From the NCBI GenBank assembly GCA_003566875.1, contig PXBQ01000015.1, positions 1-14,418 on the forward strand: a DNA stretch of 14,418 bases. Reading direction: 5' to 3'. Positions 7,205 to 14,418 of the stretch are shown in pieces (within the stretch, counting starts at the first letter, position 1; each line of letters opens with the position of its first letter). The DNA is from Spirochaetaceae bacterium (GTDB taxonomy: Bacteria; Spirochaetota; Spirochaetia; DSM-27196; PXBQ01). The notes under the pieces were generated by a model. It had not been told where the DNA came from. It made no database searches and saw nothing but the letters and a program-made list of their open reading frames with translations. The translations under genes were made by a program, and so were the position numbers.

Positions 7205-9106
7205 TTACTGTTCGATCCAGAAGTGCGCCGGATCCATCGTTCCCGGCGACATGATCAGCCAGTCCGCGGTGTGTTGACGCTCGACGTTGTGAAAGTTGTT
7301 CTTCACGATCGCGATCGCAGGTGTCATACCGACGGTCTGGATCACGTTCAGCCGTTCGCTCGTCTTGCGCACGATCTCTCGAGCGATATCGAGCTGTGCG
7401 TCCTCGTCGACCGTGACCCTGTACTCGTCGTAGAGATCCATCAGCTCACGCATCTCCGCCGACGGTTCGCGGCCTTCCGCCCCGCCGGTCTTGTACCAGA
7501 TACCCCACGATGGAGCCATCCAGGACCTCTCGTCGAACGGGAATTGGTAGATCGGGTCGATCATCGGCACGAGGCCGCGGTCGGTGCCCCACGTCGCGAT
7601 CATCACGTCGTTGCCGGACGCGCGCGGCCAGTACACGTCGCGAGACATCACGTTCACGCGCGTCCTGAGTCCTACGGCTTCCCAGTGCTCAGCGACGATC
7701 TGAACCCCGTCGGCGCTCGAGCCTGCGGCATACATCGTTTCGACCACGAGTTGCAGCGGCGATCCGTCGGGGAACCTCCGCATGCCGTCGCCGCCACGCA
7801 TCAGCCCGATGTCATCAAGAAGTTGATTTGCGAGCTCGCGATCAAATTCTCCGTGGATGTTCTCTATGTCAGGCTGGAAGAGAGCCGAGTCTCTCACGAC
7901 CGAGATCGTGCGCGGGTGCGCCTGGTCGAGGAACATAACCCGGTTCAAGAGGTCCCGGTCGATCGCGTGCGACAACGCACGGCGGAAATCGTGGTCCTGC
8001 ATGAGCTCGCGGTACTTCTCATCGCCGAAACTCTGGTTCGGATAGAACGACAAAGCCGACGCCTGAGCGTTCTGCCACGTGTACACGCTGTAGTCGTACC
8101 GGTCGGCCTGCTCCATGTAGACCCCGACCTGCTCGAAGCCGATTCCACGTTGCTGCATGTCGAGCCTACCCGAGAGCGCGAGCGTGTTGATCGCCGCGAC
8201 GTCGTCTACGAGGTAGAAGAAAATTTCGTCGATGTACGGAAGCTGTCGTCCCTCTTCATCGACCGCCCAGTAGTACGGGTTTCGCGTCGCGAGCATGCTG
8301 TCTCCACCGGTCTCCCATTCTGTGATCCGCCACGCGGTCATGACAGGCCGTTCGGTGTTGTACTCCCACGCTCTGTCCTCAAAGTCACGGTACGTCGCGT
8401 TCGAGTTGTGACGCGGATGGTACTGCTTGAGGTAGTGCGCGGGAGCGAAGAACCCGAAGCGCTCGAAGCCGAGAGGCCACTGGTTGCCGTGGAACGCGAG
8501 GCCGACCGTCTCGGCGAGGCCGTTCGGCGCGGCAAAGTGCAACCGAATCGTCGAGTCGTTGACCTTCTCGAGCGTCATCGGCTCTCCGGCGACGACCCAC
8601 TCGGCGTGTACGGCCGGGGTGATGTTCGTGTCGTTTTCGATGTCTTCCCACCAGAAGATCACGTCGTCGACCGTAAACGGATGTCCGTCGGACCACCTGA
8701 GACCTTCGCGGAAGTACAATGTCAACGTCTTGCCGTCGTTCGACCAATCCCAGTCCTTCGCGAGACCGGGCTGGACACCGTCGGCGGGATCACGCGGCCA
8801 GCGCAGGACCGGTTCGTAGATAAGACGGCCGAGCGCGTGAAAGTCGTTGATGCCGCGGAACGCGCGGTGCCACGTGCCGCCGTACTGGCCGATCGAGTCC
8901 ACTTTCGCGACGACGCGAGGCTCGGCCGGGAGCCGCTCTTCGAGCGGCGGAAGCTCACCGCGCGCGACCATCTGTGCGAGCGCCGGGGCTTCTCGCGCGG
9001 TGAGGTCTACCGCCGGTGTGACTGCTTTGGGAGCCTCTTTCGCGCCACCCGCGAACAACGCCGCGGCGAACGAGAGGCAGAGCAGCAGGATAAGAACACG
9101 TTTCAT
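7205..9106 (-). CDS. ABC importer solute-binding protein, family 5 (oligopeptide/oligosaccharide class)
   Basis: 633 residues, at the long end for SBP family 5. The signal peptide is residues 1 to about 19 (MKRVLILLLCLSFAAALFA), followed by GGAKEAP; Cys10 is inside the hydrophobic core with no lipobox residue before it, so this is not a standard lipoprotein. The mature start has the ELPPLEERLP...IGQYGGTWHRAF pattern (51-84) of a distinct SBP5 subclass. The family signature lies at 114-153 (GLAKDWDWSNDGKTLTLYF, then WSDGHPFTVDDV). It would bind the ligand in the periplasm and deliver it to the OppB/OppC-type permeases encoded downstream. ATG at 9106 is set by a perfect AGGAGGT (9111-9117) and the signal peptide; the open frame extends to 9193 without merit. 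This is the first gene of the transporter operon. Confidence 0.96.
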   Translation of the reverse strand: MKRVLILLLCLSFAAALFAGGAKEAPKAVTPAVDLTAREAPALAQMVARGELPPLEERLPAEPRVVAKVDSIGQYGGTWHRAFRGINDFHALGRLIYEPVLRWPRDPADGVQPGLAKDWDWSNDGKTLTLYFREGLRWSDGHPFTVDDVIFWWEDIENDTNITPAVHAEWVVAGEPMTLEKVNDSTIRLHFAAPNGLAETVGLAFHGNQWPLGFERFGFFAPAHYLKQYHPRHNSNATYRDFEDRAWEYNTERPVMTAWRITEWETGGDSMLATRNPYYWAVDEEGRQLPYIDEIFFYLVDDVAAINTLALSGRLDMQQRGIGFEQVGVYMEQADRYDYSVYTWQNAQASALSFYPNQSFGDEKYRELMQDHDFRRALSHAIDRDLLNRVMFLDQAHPRTISVVRDSALFQPDIENIHGEFDRELANQLLDDIGLMRGGDGMRRFPDGSPLQLVVETMYAAGSSADGVQIVAEHWEAVGLRTRVNVMSRDVYWPRASGNDVMIATWGTDRGLVPMIDPIYQFPFDERSWMAPSWGIWYKTGGAEGREPSAEMRELMDLYDEYRVTVDEDAQLDIAREIVRKTSERLNVIQTVGMTPAIAIVKNNFHNVERQHTADWLIMSPGTMDPAHFWIEQ

Positions 9107-9110
9107 GGAA

Positions 9111-9117
9111 ACCTCCT
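9111..9117 (-). promoter_or_regulatory. Strong ribosome binding site AGGAGGT for the binding-protein gene
   Basis: It is a full match to the 16S anti-Shine-Dalgarno core, 5 bases from the ATG at 9106 when counted from AGGAGG. It decides the start over the in-frame upstream codon at 9193 and fits high expression of a binding protein. Confidence 0.85.
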
Positions 9118-9153
9118 GAAAACTTTTTCCGATTGAGCGGACGGAATACCCGT

Positions 9154-9188
9154 GCGGAAATGAATGCTTCCGCCGACATTTTTCGTCG
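9154..9188 (-). other. Two small hairpins in the binding-protein leader
   Basis: GCGGAA (9154-9159) and TTCCGC (9168-9173) form a perfect 6-bp stem with an 8-base loop. Directly beside it, CGAC and GTCG around 9174-9188 give a 4-bp stem with an AT-rich loop. If transcription starts near 9283, both lie in the 5' leader 45-80 bases before the ATG. No known riboswitch was recognised. The stems are short and could be chance. Confidence 0.3.
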
Positions 9189-9246
9189 ACCACACGGTCG
9201 CACGACGGGCCGACGGCACACGTTCACCACTCACGGGAGTAGCACA

Positions 9247-9316
9247 GCGGTTTGGCTTGCCCAGTCGTTGACGTCTGGTCGGTTTACTCATCGTATCATT
9301 GTGTCCACCAAACCGC
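9247..9316. repeat. Inverted repeat GCGGTTTGG ... CCAAACCGC with a third CGGTTT between
   Basis: GCGGTTTGG at 9247-9255 and its exact complement CCAAACCGC at 9308-9316 flank the candidate -10 region. A third CGGTTT lies at 9280-9285. The CGGTTT cores start at 9248, 9280 and 9310 (last one inverted), so spacings are 32 and 30 bases, about three helical turns each. This looks like a set of regulator sites on one DNA face, but function is inferred. Confidence 0.4.
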
Positions 9317-9318
9317 AA
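9290..9318 (-). promoter_or_regulatory. Weak candidate promoter for the transporter operon
   Basis: On the minus strand, TTGCGG (9313-9318, 3 of 6) and TACGAT (9290-9295, 4 of 6) are 17 bases apart. Transcription would start near 9283, leaving a leader of about 177 bases. The -35 box is a poor match, so an activator may be needed; CGGTTT repeats overlap and flank it. A promoter must exist somewhere in 9107-9381, or the operon is read through from the gene before it. Confidence 0.35.
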
Positions 9319-9381
9319 CCCTTTTTTTTCGCGCAAAAGGCCCGCATGCGGTCTACCTGTGGTCCGCCGCGCGGGAAGCGG

Positions 9382-12300
9382 CTAGAACAACTGCACGCGC
9401 GCACCGAACGTGAGACGGATCGCGATGTCCGGACGGATATCCGACGGGACAAACCAGACCTGCGGCTCGACGTAGAGCGAGTACGCGTTGAACATACTCC
9501 AGTCGGAAACCGTGACGCGCGGAAACTCGAGCTGCGCGATGATCGCGCTCAAGACGACACCGTTCACCGGATCGCCGCCGAACGGCGTCACGGGGTCAAA
9601 CAGCACGATGTAGTTGAACGCCGCGCCGATCGCGAAGTTCGCTGAAAGAAACTCCCAATCGGGTCCGAAGAACACGCTGAACGGGACCGACGCGACGTTC
9701 GCAAGGATCTTGCCGCCGAAGAAGTTCCCGGCAAACCGCGCGGGGCCGCCGTCGGACGTCGTCTCAGGGGAGACGCCGAAGTTGGCCTGGAGTTTTACGT
9801 TCTGATCGAAGAACGTCAATCCCAGTCCGATCTGGAAGTACGTCAACCCCAGAGCGTGTACATCGACGTACATACCCTGGATGAACGACGGCACCGCGTA
9901 TCCGGCCTTATCGCCCGGGCGGAGCGCGACCTCGAGCTCGCGCAAACCGTTCAAATCGGCTGCAATCCCGCTCATCGTGAGCGTCGTGTTTACGCGCCGG
10001 TTCTCCTCGGGCGTGACAAGCTCTATCCGCGGAGGAGTCGTGTCGACGGAAAAGAGCGTGCGTGTCGAGACTGTGGTGCCGTCGGCGAACTCCGCGACCG
10101 CGAGCACCGCCAACGGGCCGTCGTTCACGTCACCGGTTTCGACCCGGTACCGCCACGTCTCACCGCCACGCGCGGTCGCGAACGTTCGCCCGTTGTCGAG
10201 GCTCACGATGACGCGTTCGGCCCGCCGTGAGCGAATCGTGGCGCGGTCTTCGTCTTCGGTGAACTCGGGCACCGGGTACTCGACGACACCGTCGATCCAT
10301 GGGCGCTCGGAGAGAAAATCACCGGGGCGGTGGCTCGTGATCGCGATATACGGCGCGGCGGCGCGGTACACGAACCGCCTCGACTCGCTCGTGACACGGT
10401 CACCGCCCGCGGGCTCGAGGACCGCCGTGACGACGCGTTGCCCGTCGTCGGCCGAACCAATCGGGAGATGAAAGTAACCCCGTTCGTCGATTTCGGCGAC
10501 ACCGAACGGTTCGCCGTCGAGGAATACCGTCGCGCGCCGTACGGGAGACGCGGAGACGACGTGACCGCTCACGACGAGCGGCCCCGATACCGTATCGCCT
10601 TCGAGAGGAAACACGATTGACACCGTCGACCCCTCGACCTCATCGCGGACGAACACGTTGCGACTCACCAGGGCCTCGTTGCCCGCGCCGTCGATGACGC
10701 CGACGCGGACGTTGTACCATCCGCCGGCGAGAGACTCGATCCCGATCCGGTCCGCGAGAACCGTCTCGAGCGGAAGATCGATCTCGATAGTGCCACCATC
10801 GTGGTCGATCGGCTCGATCCGTGCGGTCGCGGCGGTGATCTCGAGATTGTCGAGAAATCGGCCGTTAATCGGTATAAAACCCGATACCGTCTGACCGTCG
10901 ACCGGGAACGTCAGGTCGAGAGTCGGCGACGTGTTATCGATGTTCACCAAACTGAAGATCCGGCTTTCAACGCCAAGCCCATCGACCGCGACGATCTGTA
11001 CCGAGTACGTACCGTCGAGCAGAACGGTACTATCGAGATTGTACCGCCACGATACCGAGCCGTCGGAATCGGCGGAAGTCACGGTCGCTTCCTGGAACGA
11101 AACACCGTTGTCGAACGACAACAGTACCCGCTCGATCCCGTTCCGGTCTGCGACGTTTCCGGCCAGTACGATCGTTCCGCGTAGCGTTTGGTCGACGTTC
11201 GGAGAGTCGATCGAGATCTCCGGAGCGGCGGTACTGACGCGTACGGTTACTTCGGCAGACTCGCCGCGTAACCCATAGAGATCTTCCGCGTACACCTCGA
11301 TCGTCTGATCGTTGTCAACGAGCTCGGACAACCGTATGTCGATCCCGAAGTTGGTTCCGGCGGGAATTCGCTCGAACTCGCGCGAGCCGATACGCCAGTA
11401 CACCGCGCCGATCCCGTCGTCGTCGAGCGCTATCCCGGTCACGGCGAAATCCGAGGTGACGACGGCGTTCGGCTCGGGGATCTGAATCTGGACGACCGGA
11501 AAGTCCGCATCCAGGTCTACCGGGACGCGCGGTGTCATCGTGACGTCGTTCCCGGCCTGGTCCGTTACCCTGAGACCGAGTGAGCGGTCGTCGAGCTCCA
11601 ACACCGAGAAGTCCACCAGGAAATCGATCACGTCGGCCGGCTCGAGAGCCGTAAACGTCTCGTCGTCGAGGCTGTACGATACCGATTCGATCGGACTTGC
11701 CGAGGAGAGCCGCGCAACGACGCGCGTCAACCCGTTGATCGGCTCGTCGGCGATCGGTGTCACAAAGCGGACCGTCGGCGGGTCGGGGTCAAAGAAAATC
11801 GGCCGCCATAGTTCGCTCGAGTTTCCGAACGTATCGCTCGCGCGCACGAAAAGATGCCGGAGGCCACGTGTCAACTCTTCCGGCGCGATCTCGGCCTCGA
11901 ACAGTCCGTCGTCTTCGATCGGTATCTGCCTGTAACCGCCCTCGAATCCAAGGCGGTACGATAATGCGTCGAGTTCCACAACGTCGCCCGCTATGCCCGT
12001 CGCCATGAACGACGTCGCGACGAACGATCCGGTCGCCGGCAGTTCCAGCTCAAGAGACGGCGGCTCGTAATCGACGACGAGACGGCGTGACCGCGACCGG
12101 TACTCCGTGCCGTCGATCGTCGTCACGATCACCGAGACCGCGTCGGCGGTCCCCTGCCCGATCGGTTCGAGCCGTATGAGATTGCCCGCGCGAGTAAGTC
12201 GGAGAAGGCCGTCTGCGCCCGAGAGCTCGGCCGTCGAGACGGCAGGACCGGTGAATCTTCCCGATAGCTCGTCCGCGGTACCGAACAGGATCGTATCGTC

Positions 12301-14205
12301 ACGCACGCGGTCGTCGTGAAACACGACCGTCGCCGGGTACGGAGGCGGCTCGGAGGGGTCGCCGACGAAAAATGGAATGAATTTTCTCGCGCCGGTACCG
12401 TCCCGGTCGACCGCGTCGATCTCGAGCAGGTGTTCACCGAACCCGAGAGTGTTCGGAATTCGTGCCGAGAAAGCCCGCGCAAACTCGATCTCCGACGCGC
12501 GCGTACTGAGCGAGGCCCACTCGGTATCGTTTATCCGGTACCGCGCCGAGGCGATCCGTTCGGCGTTTGTGATCAGGCCGGGAACGTCGGTACGCTCGCC
12601 AAGCGCGACGCGGAATCCCGGCTCGAGCGGCTCACCTTCGGTGCCGAGAGATATCACCGACGCGCTCGACGCGACGGTGATCCGGACGGTGGTGTCGCGC
12701 GAGGCCAGACCGAGCCGGTCGATCGCGCGGAGGCTCACGGTTCGCGTCCCGACGTCGAGCACCGGCGTCTCGACGAGAAAGACCTGATGGTGTCGGCGCT
12801 CGTCGAACGTCGCGACGGTCGAAAACTCGCCGCCGTCGACCGACATCTGAATCTCGCGCGTACCGTCGAGGTCACGGACGACGCCACCTACGTGAACGCG
12901 TTCCGTATGCACGGTGTTCGCGCGCGGATACACCAGGTCGACAACCGGGACGTCGTTCCTGCGCTCTTCCGCCTCGGGGCCGTCGGCCGGAGGCGCGGGC
13001 TCGGCGGCACGACGGTTCACGACGACGACCGAACGCGCCGTGTTGCCGACGACGTCGCGAGCGTAAACCGCAACAGCGTACGCGGGCTCCGGTGTTTCGC
13101 CGAGGTCGACCGTAACGGAGAACGTCCTCTCATCGCCCGCGCCCGAAAGCGGCAGCTCCGTAAAGGTCACCCCGCCGTCGAGCGAGTACGCCGCGGCCGC
13201 GAGACCTCCCGCGTCGGTGATACGACCGGCTATCGCGATAGACGAGCCGGTGTGATCCGGCGCGGACGGCGACTCGATCACGATTTCCGGATCGGTCGTG
13301 TCGACGAGAACCGAGAACGGGCCTTCTTCGAGCACGTACCCGGACTCGGTCTCTGCGCGGACGAACACGTTGTCGATCCGTCCATCGGAAAGAGGCATAA
13401 TCCGTACGAGCGATCGATTGTGTTCGAGCCGGATAATATCGTTCTCCGGGGTGATCGCGACCGCCGAGAACGACTCGGTCGCCGCGCCGCCGGTGACCCC
13501 GATTATTCGCCCAACCACGGGGGTGAGGTCGGCGCCGATCGTGATCACGTCGTCGGCGCCTCGGCGTTCGTCGATCAGCAGAATCCCGGGCGCGCGTTCG
13601 ATCCGGCGTAGGTCGCGCGAGTACACGAAGCTCGTGTGTTCGGAGCTCGAGGCGAACTCGTCGACGACCGTCACCGCGAACCGCACGACACCGTAGCCGA
13701 CCGATCGGTCGATCGGAAAAGAAAACACCGACACGCCGGGTTCGGTGCGTCGCGATGTGACACGCGGCGTACGGGGTCCGTCTCCGGTCTCGATCTCGAC
13801 CGTGACCGATCGGACCGCGGCGGACGTCTCGATCCGCCCGGAAATCGCTGCGCTGCGCGTCGAGTCGTACTCGATCCCGGCGGCGTACTCGACCGACTCG
13901 CCGCCTGAGTACTCGAGGGTGTCGAGTGTGACGCGAGGCGGCGGGGCTTGCCTGACCGGGCGGTACCGGAGCTCGGGCCCGATCAAGCCACGATCGTCGA
14001 TCGCGGCGATTCTGAGGTCAAGACGCCCTGACCCGGCGTCGCTCAACGGCACGCGGAACCCGGGTGACGCCGGGAAGTCGCGCGGCTCGTCGCCGATTCC
14101 CGAGACGCGCACCGCTACCGGCGTGTTCGCTCCGGTCACGTGCCCATAGATCGCGGCGTCGGGCGGGATTGGATCGGTTATCTCGAGCGGCGCCAGTCGA
14201 TCACG
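9382..14205 (-). CDS. Giant Ig-like-repeat surface protein with C-terminal outer-membrane barrel (5' end outside window; frame broken near 14190)
   Basis: About 1,600 residues are visible in this frame. Roughly 14 beta-sandwich modules of 80-110 residues run from about 14190 to 9930. They share a pattern of a P-x-I/V-x-I-x-x-P opening, G-x-V/I-x-D, SLDNG/SLDGG-x-F, and a closing V-x-A-x-D-x-x-G-N. The last module (RIELVTPEEN...) is cut off after about 40 residues and runs straight into a C-terminal domain (9385-9903). That domain has alternating aromatic and small residues (SFIQGMYVDVHALG, YFQIGLGLTFFDQNV) and ends GARVQLF, with the terminal Phe typical of outer-membrane barrels. Likely role: surface-exposed adhesin or envelope structure. 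The open frame continues to a GTG at 14391, but residues before about 14200 are Arg-rich and not protein-like; the real N-terminal continuation is in the neighbouring frame. No signal peptide is in view. Confidence 0.8.
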   Translation of the reverse strand, partial: RDRLAPLEITDPIPPDAAIYGHVTGANTPVAVRVSGIGDEPRDFPASPGFRVPLSDAGSGRLDLRIAAIDDRGLIGPELRYRPVRQAPPPRVTLDTLEYSGGESVEYAAGIEYDSTRSAAISGRIETSAAVRSVTVEIETGDGPRTPRVTSRRTEPGVSVFSFPIDRSVGYGVVRFAVTVVDEFASSSEHTSFVYSRDLRRIERAPGILLIDERRGADDVITIGADLTPVVGRIIGVTGGAATESFSAVAITPENDIIRLEHNRSLVRIMPLSDGRIDNVFVRAETESGYVLEEGPFSVLVDTTDPEIVIESPSAPDHTGSSIAIAGRITDAGGLAAAAYSLDGGVTFTELPLSGAGDERTFSVTVDLGETPEPAYAVAVYARDVVGNTARSVVVVNRRAAEPAPPADGPEAEERRNDVPVVDLVYPRANTVHTERVHVGGVVRDLDGTREIQMSVDGGEFSTVATFDERRHHQVFLVETPVLDVGTRTVSLRAIDRLGLASRDTTVRITVASSASVISLGTEGEPLEPGFRVALGERTDVPGLITNAERIASARYRINDTEWASLSTRASEIEFARAFSARIPNTLGFGEHLLEIDAVDRDGTGARKFIPFFVGDPSEPPPYPATVVFHDDRVRDDTILFGTADELSGRFTGPAVSTAELSGADGLLRLTRAGNLIRLEPIGQGTADAVSVIVTTIDGTEYRSRSRRLVVDYEPPSLELELPATGSFVATSFMATGIAGDVVELDALSYRLGFEGGYRQIPIEDDGLFEAEIAPEELTRGLRHLFVRASDTFGNSSELWRPIFFDPDPPTVRFVTPIADEPINGLTRVVARLSSASPIESVSYSLDDETFTALEPADVIDFLVDFSVLELDDRSLGLRVTDQAGNDVTMTPRVPVDLDADFPVVQIQIPEPNAVVTSDFAVTGIALDDDGIGAVYWRIGSREFERIPAGTNFGIDIRLSELVDNDQTIEVYAEDLYGLRGESAEVTVRVSTAAPEISIDSPNVDQTLRGTIVLAGNVADRNGIERVLLSFDNGVSFQEATVTSADSDGSVSWRYNLDSTVLLDGTYSVQIVAVDGLGVESRIFSLVNIDNTSPTLDLTFPVDGQTVSGFIPINGRFLDNLEITAATARIEPIDHDGGTIEIDLPLETVLADRIGIESLAGGWYNVRVGVIDGAGNEALVSRNVFVRDEVEGSTVSIVFPLEGDTVSGPLVVSGHVVSASPVRRATVFLDGEPFGVAEIDERGYFHLPIGSADDGQRVVTAVLEPAGGDRVTSESRRFVYRAAAPYIAITSHRPGDFLSERPWIDGVVEYPVPEFTEDEDRATIRSRRAERVIVSLDNGRTFATARGGETWRYRVETGDVNDGPLAVLAVAEFADGTTVSTRTLFSVDTTPPRIELVTPEENRRVNTTLTMSGIAADLNGLRELEVALRPGDKAGYAVPSFIQGMYVDVHALGLTYFQIGLGLTFFDQNVKLQANFGVSPETTSDGGPARFAGNFFGGKILANVASVPFSVFFGPDWEFLSANFAIGAAFNYIVLFDPVTPFGGDPVNGVVLSAIIAQLEFPRVTVSDWSMFNAYSLYVEPQVWFVPSDIRPDIAIRLTFGARVQLF
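12058..12300 (-). repeat. Variant module copy 2 in the Ig-repeat protein
   Basis: This about 81-residue module opens DDTILFGTADELSGRF and ends LVVDYEPP. It aligns by eye with the module at 13288-13554 and not with the canonical Ig modules on either side. The two are separated by three canonical modules, which suggests that a multi-module block was duplicated. Confidence 0.5.
13288..13554 (-). repeat. Variant module copy 1 in the Ig-repeat protein
   Basis: This about 89-residue module opens DDVITIGADL and closes FSVLVDTTDP. It lacks the SLDGG motif of its neighbours and resembles the module at 12058-12300: DD-x-I-x-x-G opening, GR-x-x-G, I/L-RL...L-V/I-R-I/L-x-P, G-x-x-D-x-V-x-V, and a VD-x-x-x-P end. 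Confidence 0.5.
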
Positions 14206-14417
14206 ACGCGCGGTAACGCGGCGTCCTGATCGTTTGCGAGTCGGTGCCGCACCGACGTCCGGTTTCCGCTCGTGTCGACCGCGGTGAAACGGACGTCGAC
14301 CCAGCGCGCACGATGTTCGGTCGTATCGATCGCGACCGACCAGTACGGATTTCCCGGGATCAGTTCTACCGCGAACGTTTCGCCGTTCCACTCGTACTCA
14401 AACGTCTCGATTCCGAC
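14178..14417 (-). CDS. Upstream part of the giant Ig-like-repeat protein (partial, other frame)
   Basis: This frame is open from the right edge to a TAA at 14180-14178, 79 codons. It reads as a typical Ig-like module: WNGETFAVELIPGNPYWSVA, then WVDVRFTAVDTSGNRTSVRH, then LPRVVIDW, which matches the module end and inter-module linker pattern of the downstream protein. It then hits RRSR-stop exactly where the other frame begins to read PLEITDPIPPDA. One missing base between about 14184 and 14195 would join the two into one uninterrupted protein. So this is most likely the 5' part of the same gene rather than a separate one. Confidence 0.75.
   Translation of the reverse strand, partial: VGIETFEYEWNGETFAVELIPGNPYWSVAIDTTEHRARWVDVRFTAVDTSGNRTSVRHRLANDQDAALPRVVIDWRRSR
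14180..14200 (-). other. Apparent frameshift (one base missing)
   Basis: The minus-strand GACTGG codons (Asp-Trp, upstream frame) are followed by sequence that only makes sense shifted by one. Inserting a single base after TGG gives D-W-x-P-L-E-I-T-D-P and removes the TAA. No slippery X-XXY-YYZ heptamer is present, which argues against programmed -1 shifting. A sequencing/assembly error in a GC-rich run or a real inactivating deletion are both possible. Confidence 0.7.
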
Positions 14418-14418
14418 C

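Larger units (their letters stand above)
9107..9381. other. 275-bp intergenic region before the transporter operon
   Basis: No credible gene lies here; the open minus-strand frame starting at 9336 is Arg-rich and runs into the binding-protein gene out of frame. Besides the sites listed separately it holds a 10-bp palindrome CCGCATGCGG (9342-9351) with TTTT a few bases downstream on the minus strand (9335-9338). A GCCGC/GCGGC stem overlaps the preceding stop codon (9366-9382). Either could weakly end the large gene's transcript; neither is a textbook terminator. A T8 run on the plus strand (9322-9329) has no gene to serve. Confidence 0.45.

Noticed and set aside
7223..9136. 637-codon open frame on the plus strand
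   Set aside because: It is antisense to the binding-protein gene; its translation is rich in Arg, Val, His and Asp with no family motif, as expected from the third-position GC bias of the real gene.
9321..9340. Intrinsic terminator on the plus strand (CCTTTTTTTT ... AAAAGG)
   Set aside because: The possible stem is only A-T rich, the order of stem and T-run is wrong, and no plus-strand gene exists to terminate.
12316..13611. 431-codon open frame on the plus strand
   Set aside because: It is antisense to the Ig-repeat gene and extremely Arg-rich; there is no ribosome site or recognisable domain.
14178..14200. Programmed -1 ribosomal frameshift in the Ig-repeat gene
   Set aside because: There is no slippery heptamer and no obvious downstream pseudoknot, so a one-base deletion explains it better.
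1..14418. tRNA or rRNA genes, CRISPR arrays, insertion sequences, phage genes
   Set aside because: I saw no cloverleaf, regularly spaced direct repeats, transposase-like reading frame or terminal inverted repeats on either strand.

Overview
The window looks like a high-GC spirochaete (Spirochaetota) chromosome segment. This rests on the solute-binding protein's N-terminus, which ends its hydrophobic core in ALFAGGAKEAP with no lipobox cysteine, as is common for spirochaete ABC binding proteins. It also rests on a giant Ig-repeat protein that ends in a predicted outer-membrane barrel. The phylum is an inference; there is no rRNA or other marker here. Every credible gene lies on the minus strand, so transcription runs from high to low coordinates.

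Layout in transcription order. (1) 14418-9382: most of a very large surface protein made of about 14 Ig-like modules plus a C-terminal beta-barrel. Its 5' end is outside the window and its frame is broken by an apparent one-base deletion near 14190. (2) 9381-9107: an intergenic region with a candidate promoter, three CGGTTT motifs about three helical turns apart, and a leader with two small hairpins. (3) 9106-2774: a complete oligopeptide/oligosaccharide-type ABC importer in the order binding protein, permease B, permease C, ATPase D, ATPase F. A strong hairpin with a U-tract sits after the binding-protein gene. (4) 2725-151: an enolase-superfamily enzyme (mandelate racemase-like) and an SxxK serine hydrolase, 13 bases apart. 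They have their own TATAAT promoter overlapping the end of the ATPase F gene. (5) 128-1: a second near-consensus promoter and the first 30 codons of an unidentified gene with an apparently leaderless start, running off the left edge.

How the genes may work together (inference): the binding protein captures a ligand in the periplasm, permeases B and C form the channel, ATPases D and F power import, and the two cytoplasmic enzymes process the substrate. The transporter's sequence class is called 'peptide', but relatives of this class also carry oligosaccharides. An enolase-superfamily member with a D-H dyad points to a carbohydrate acid or related alpha-proton substrate rather than to a simple peptide. 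The hydrolase could release that acid from an ester, amide or lactone. The internal promoter would allow the two enzymes to be made independently of the transporter.
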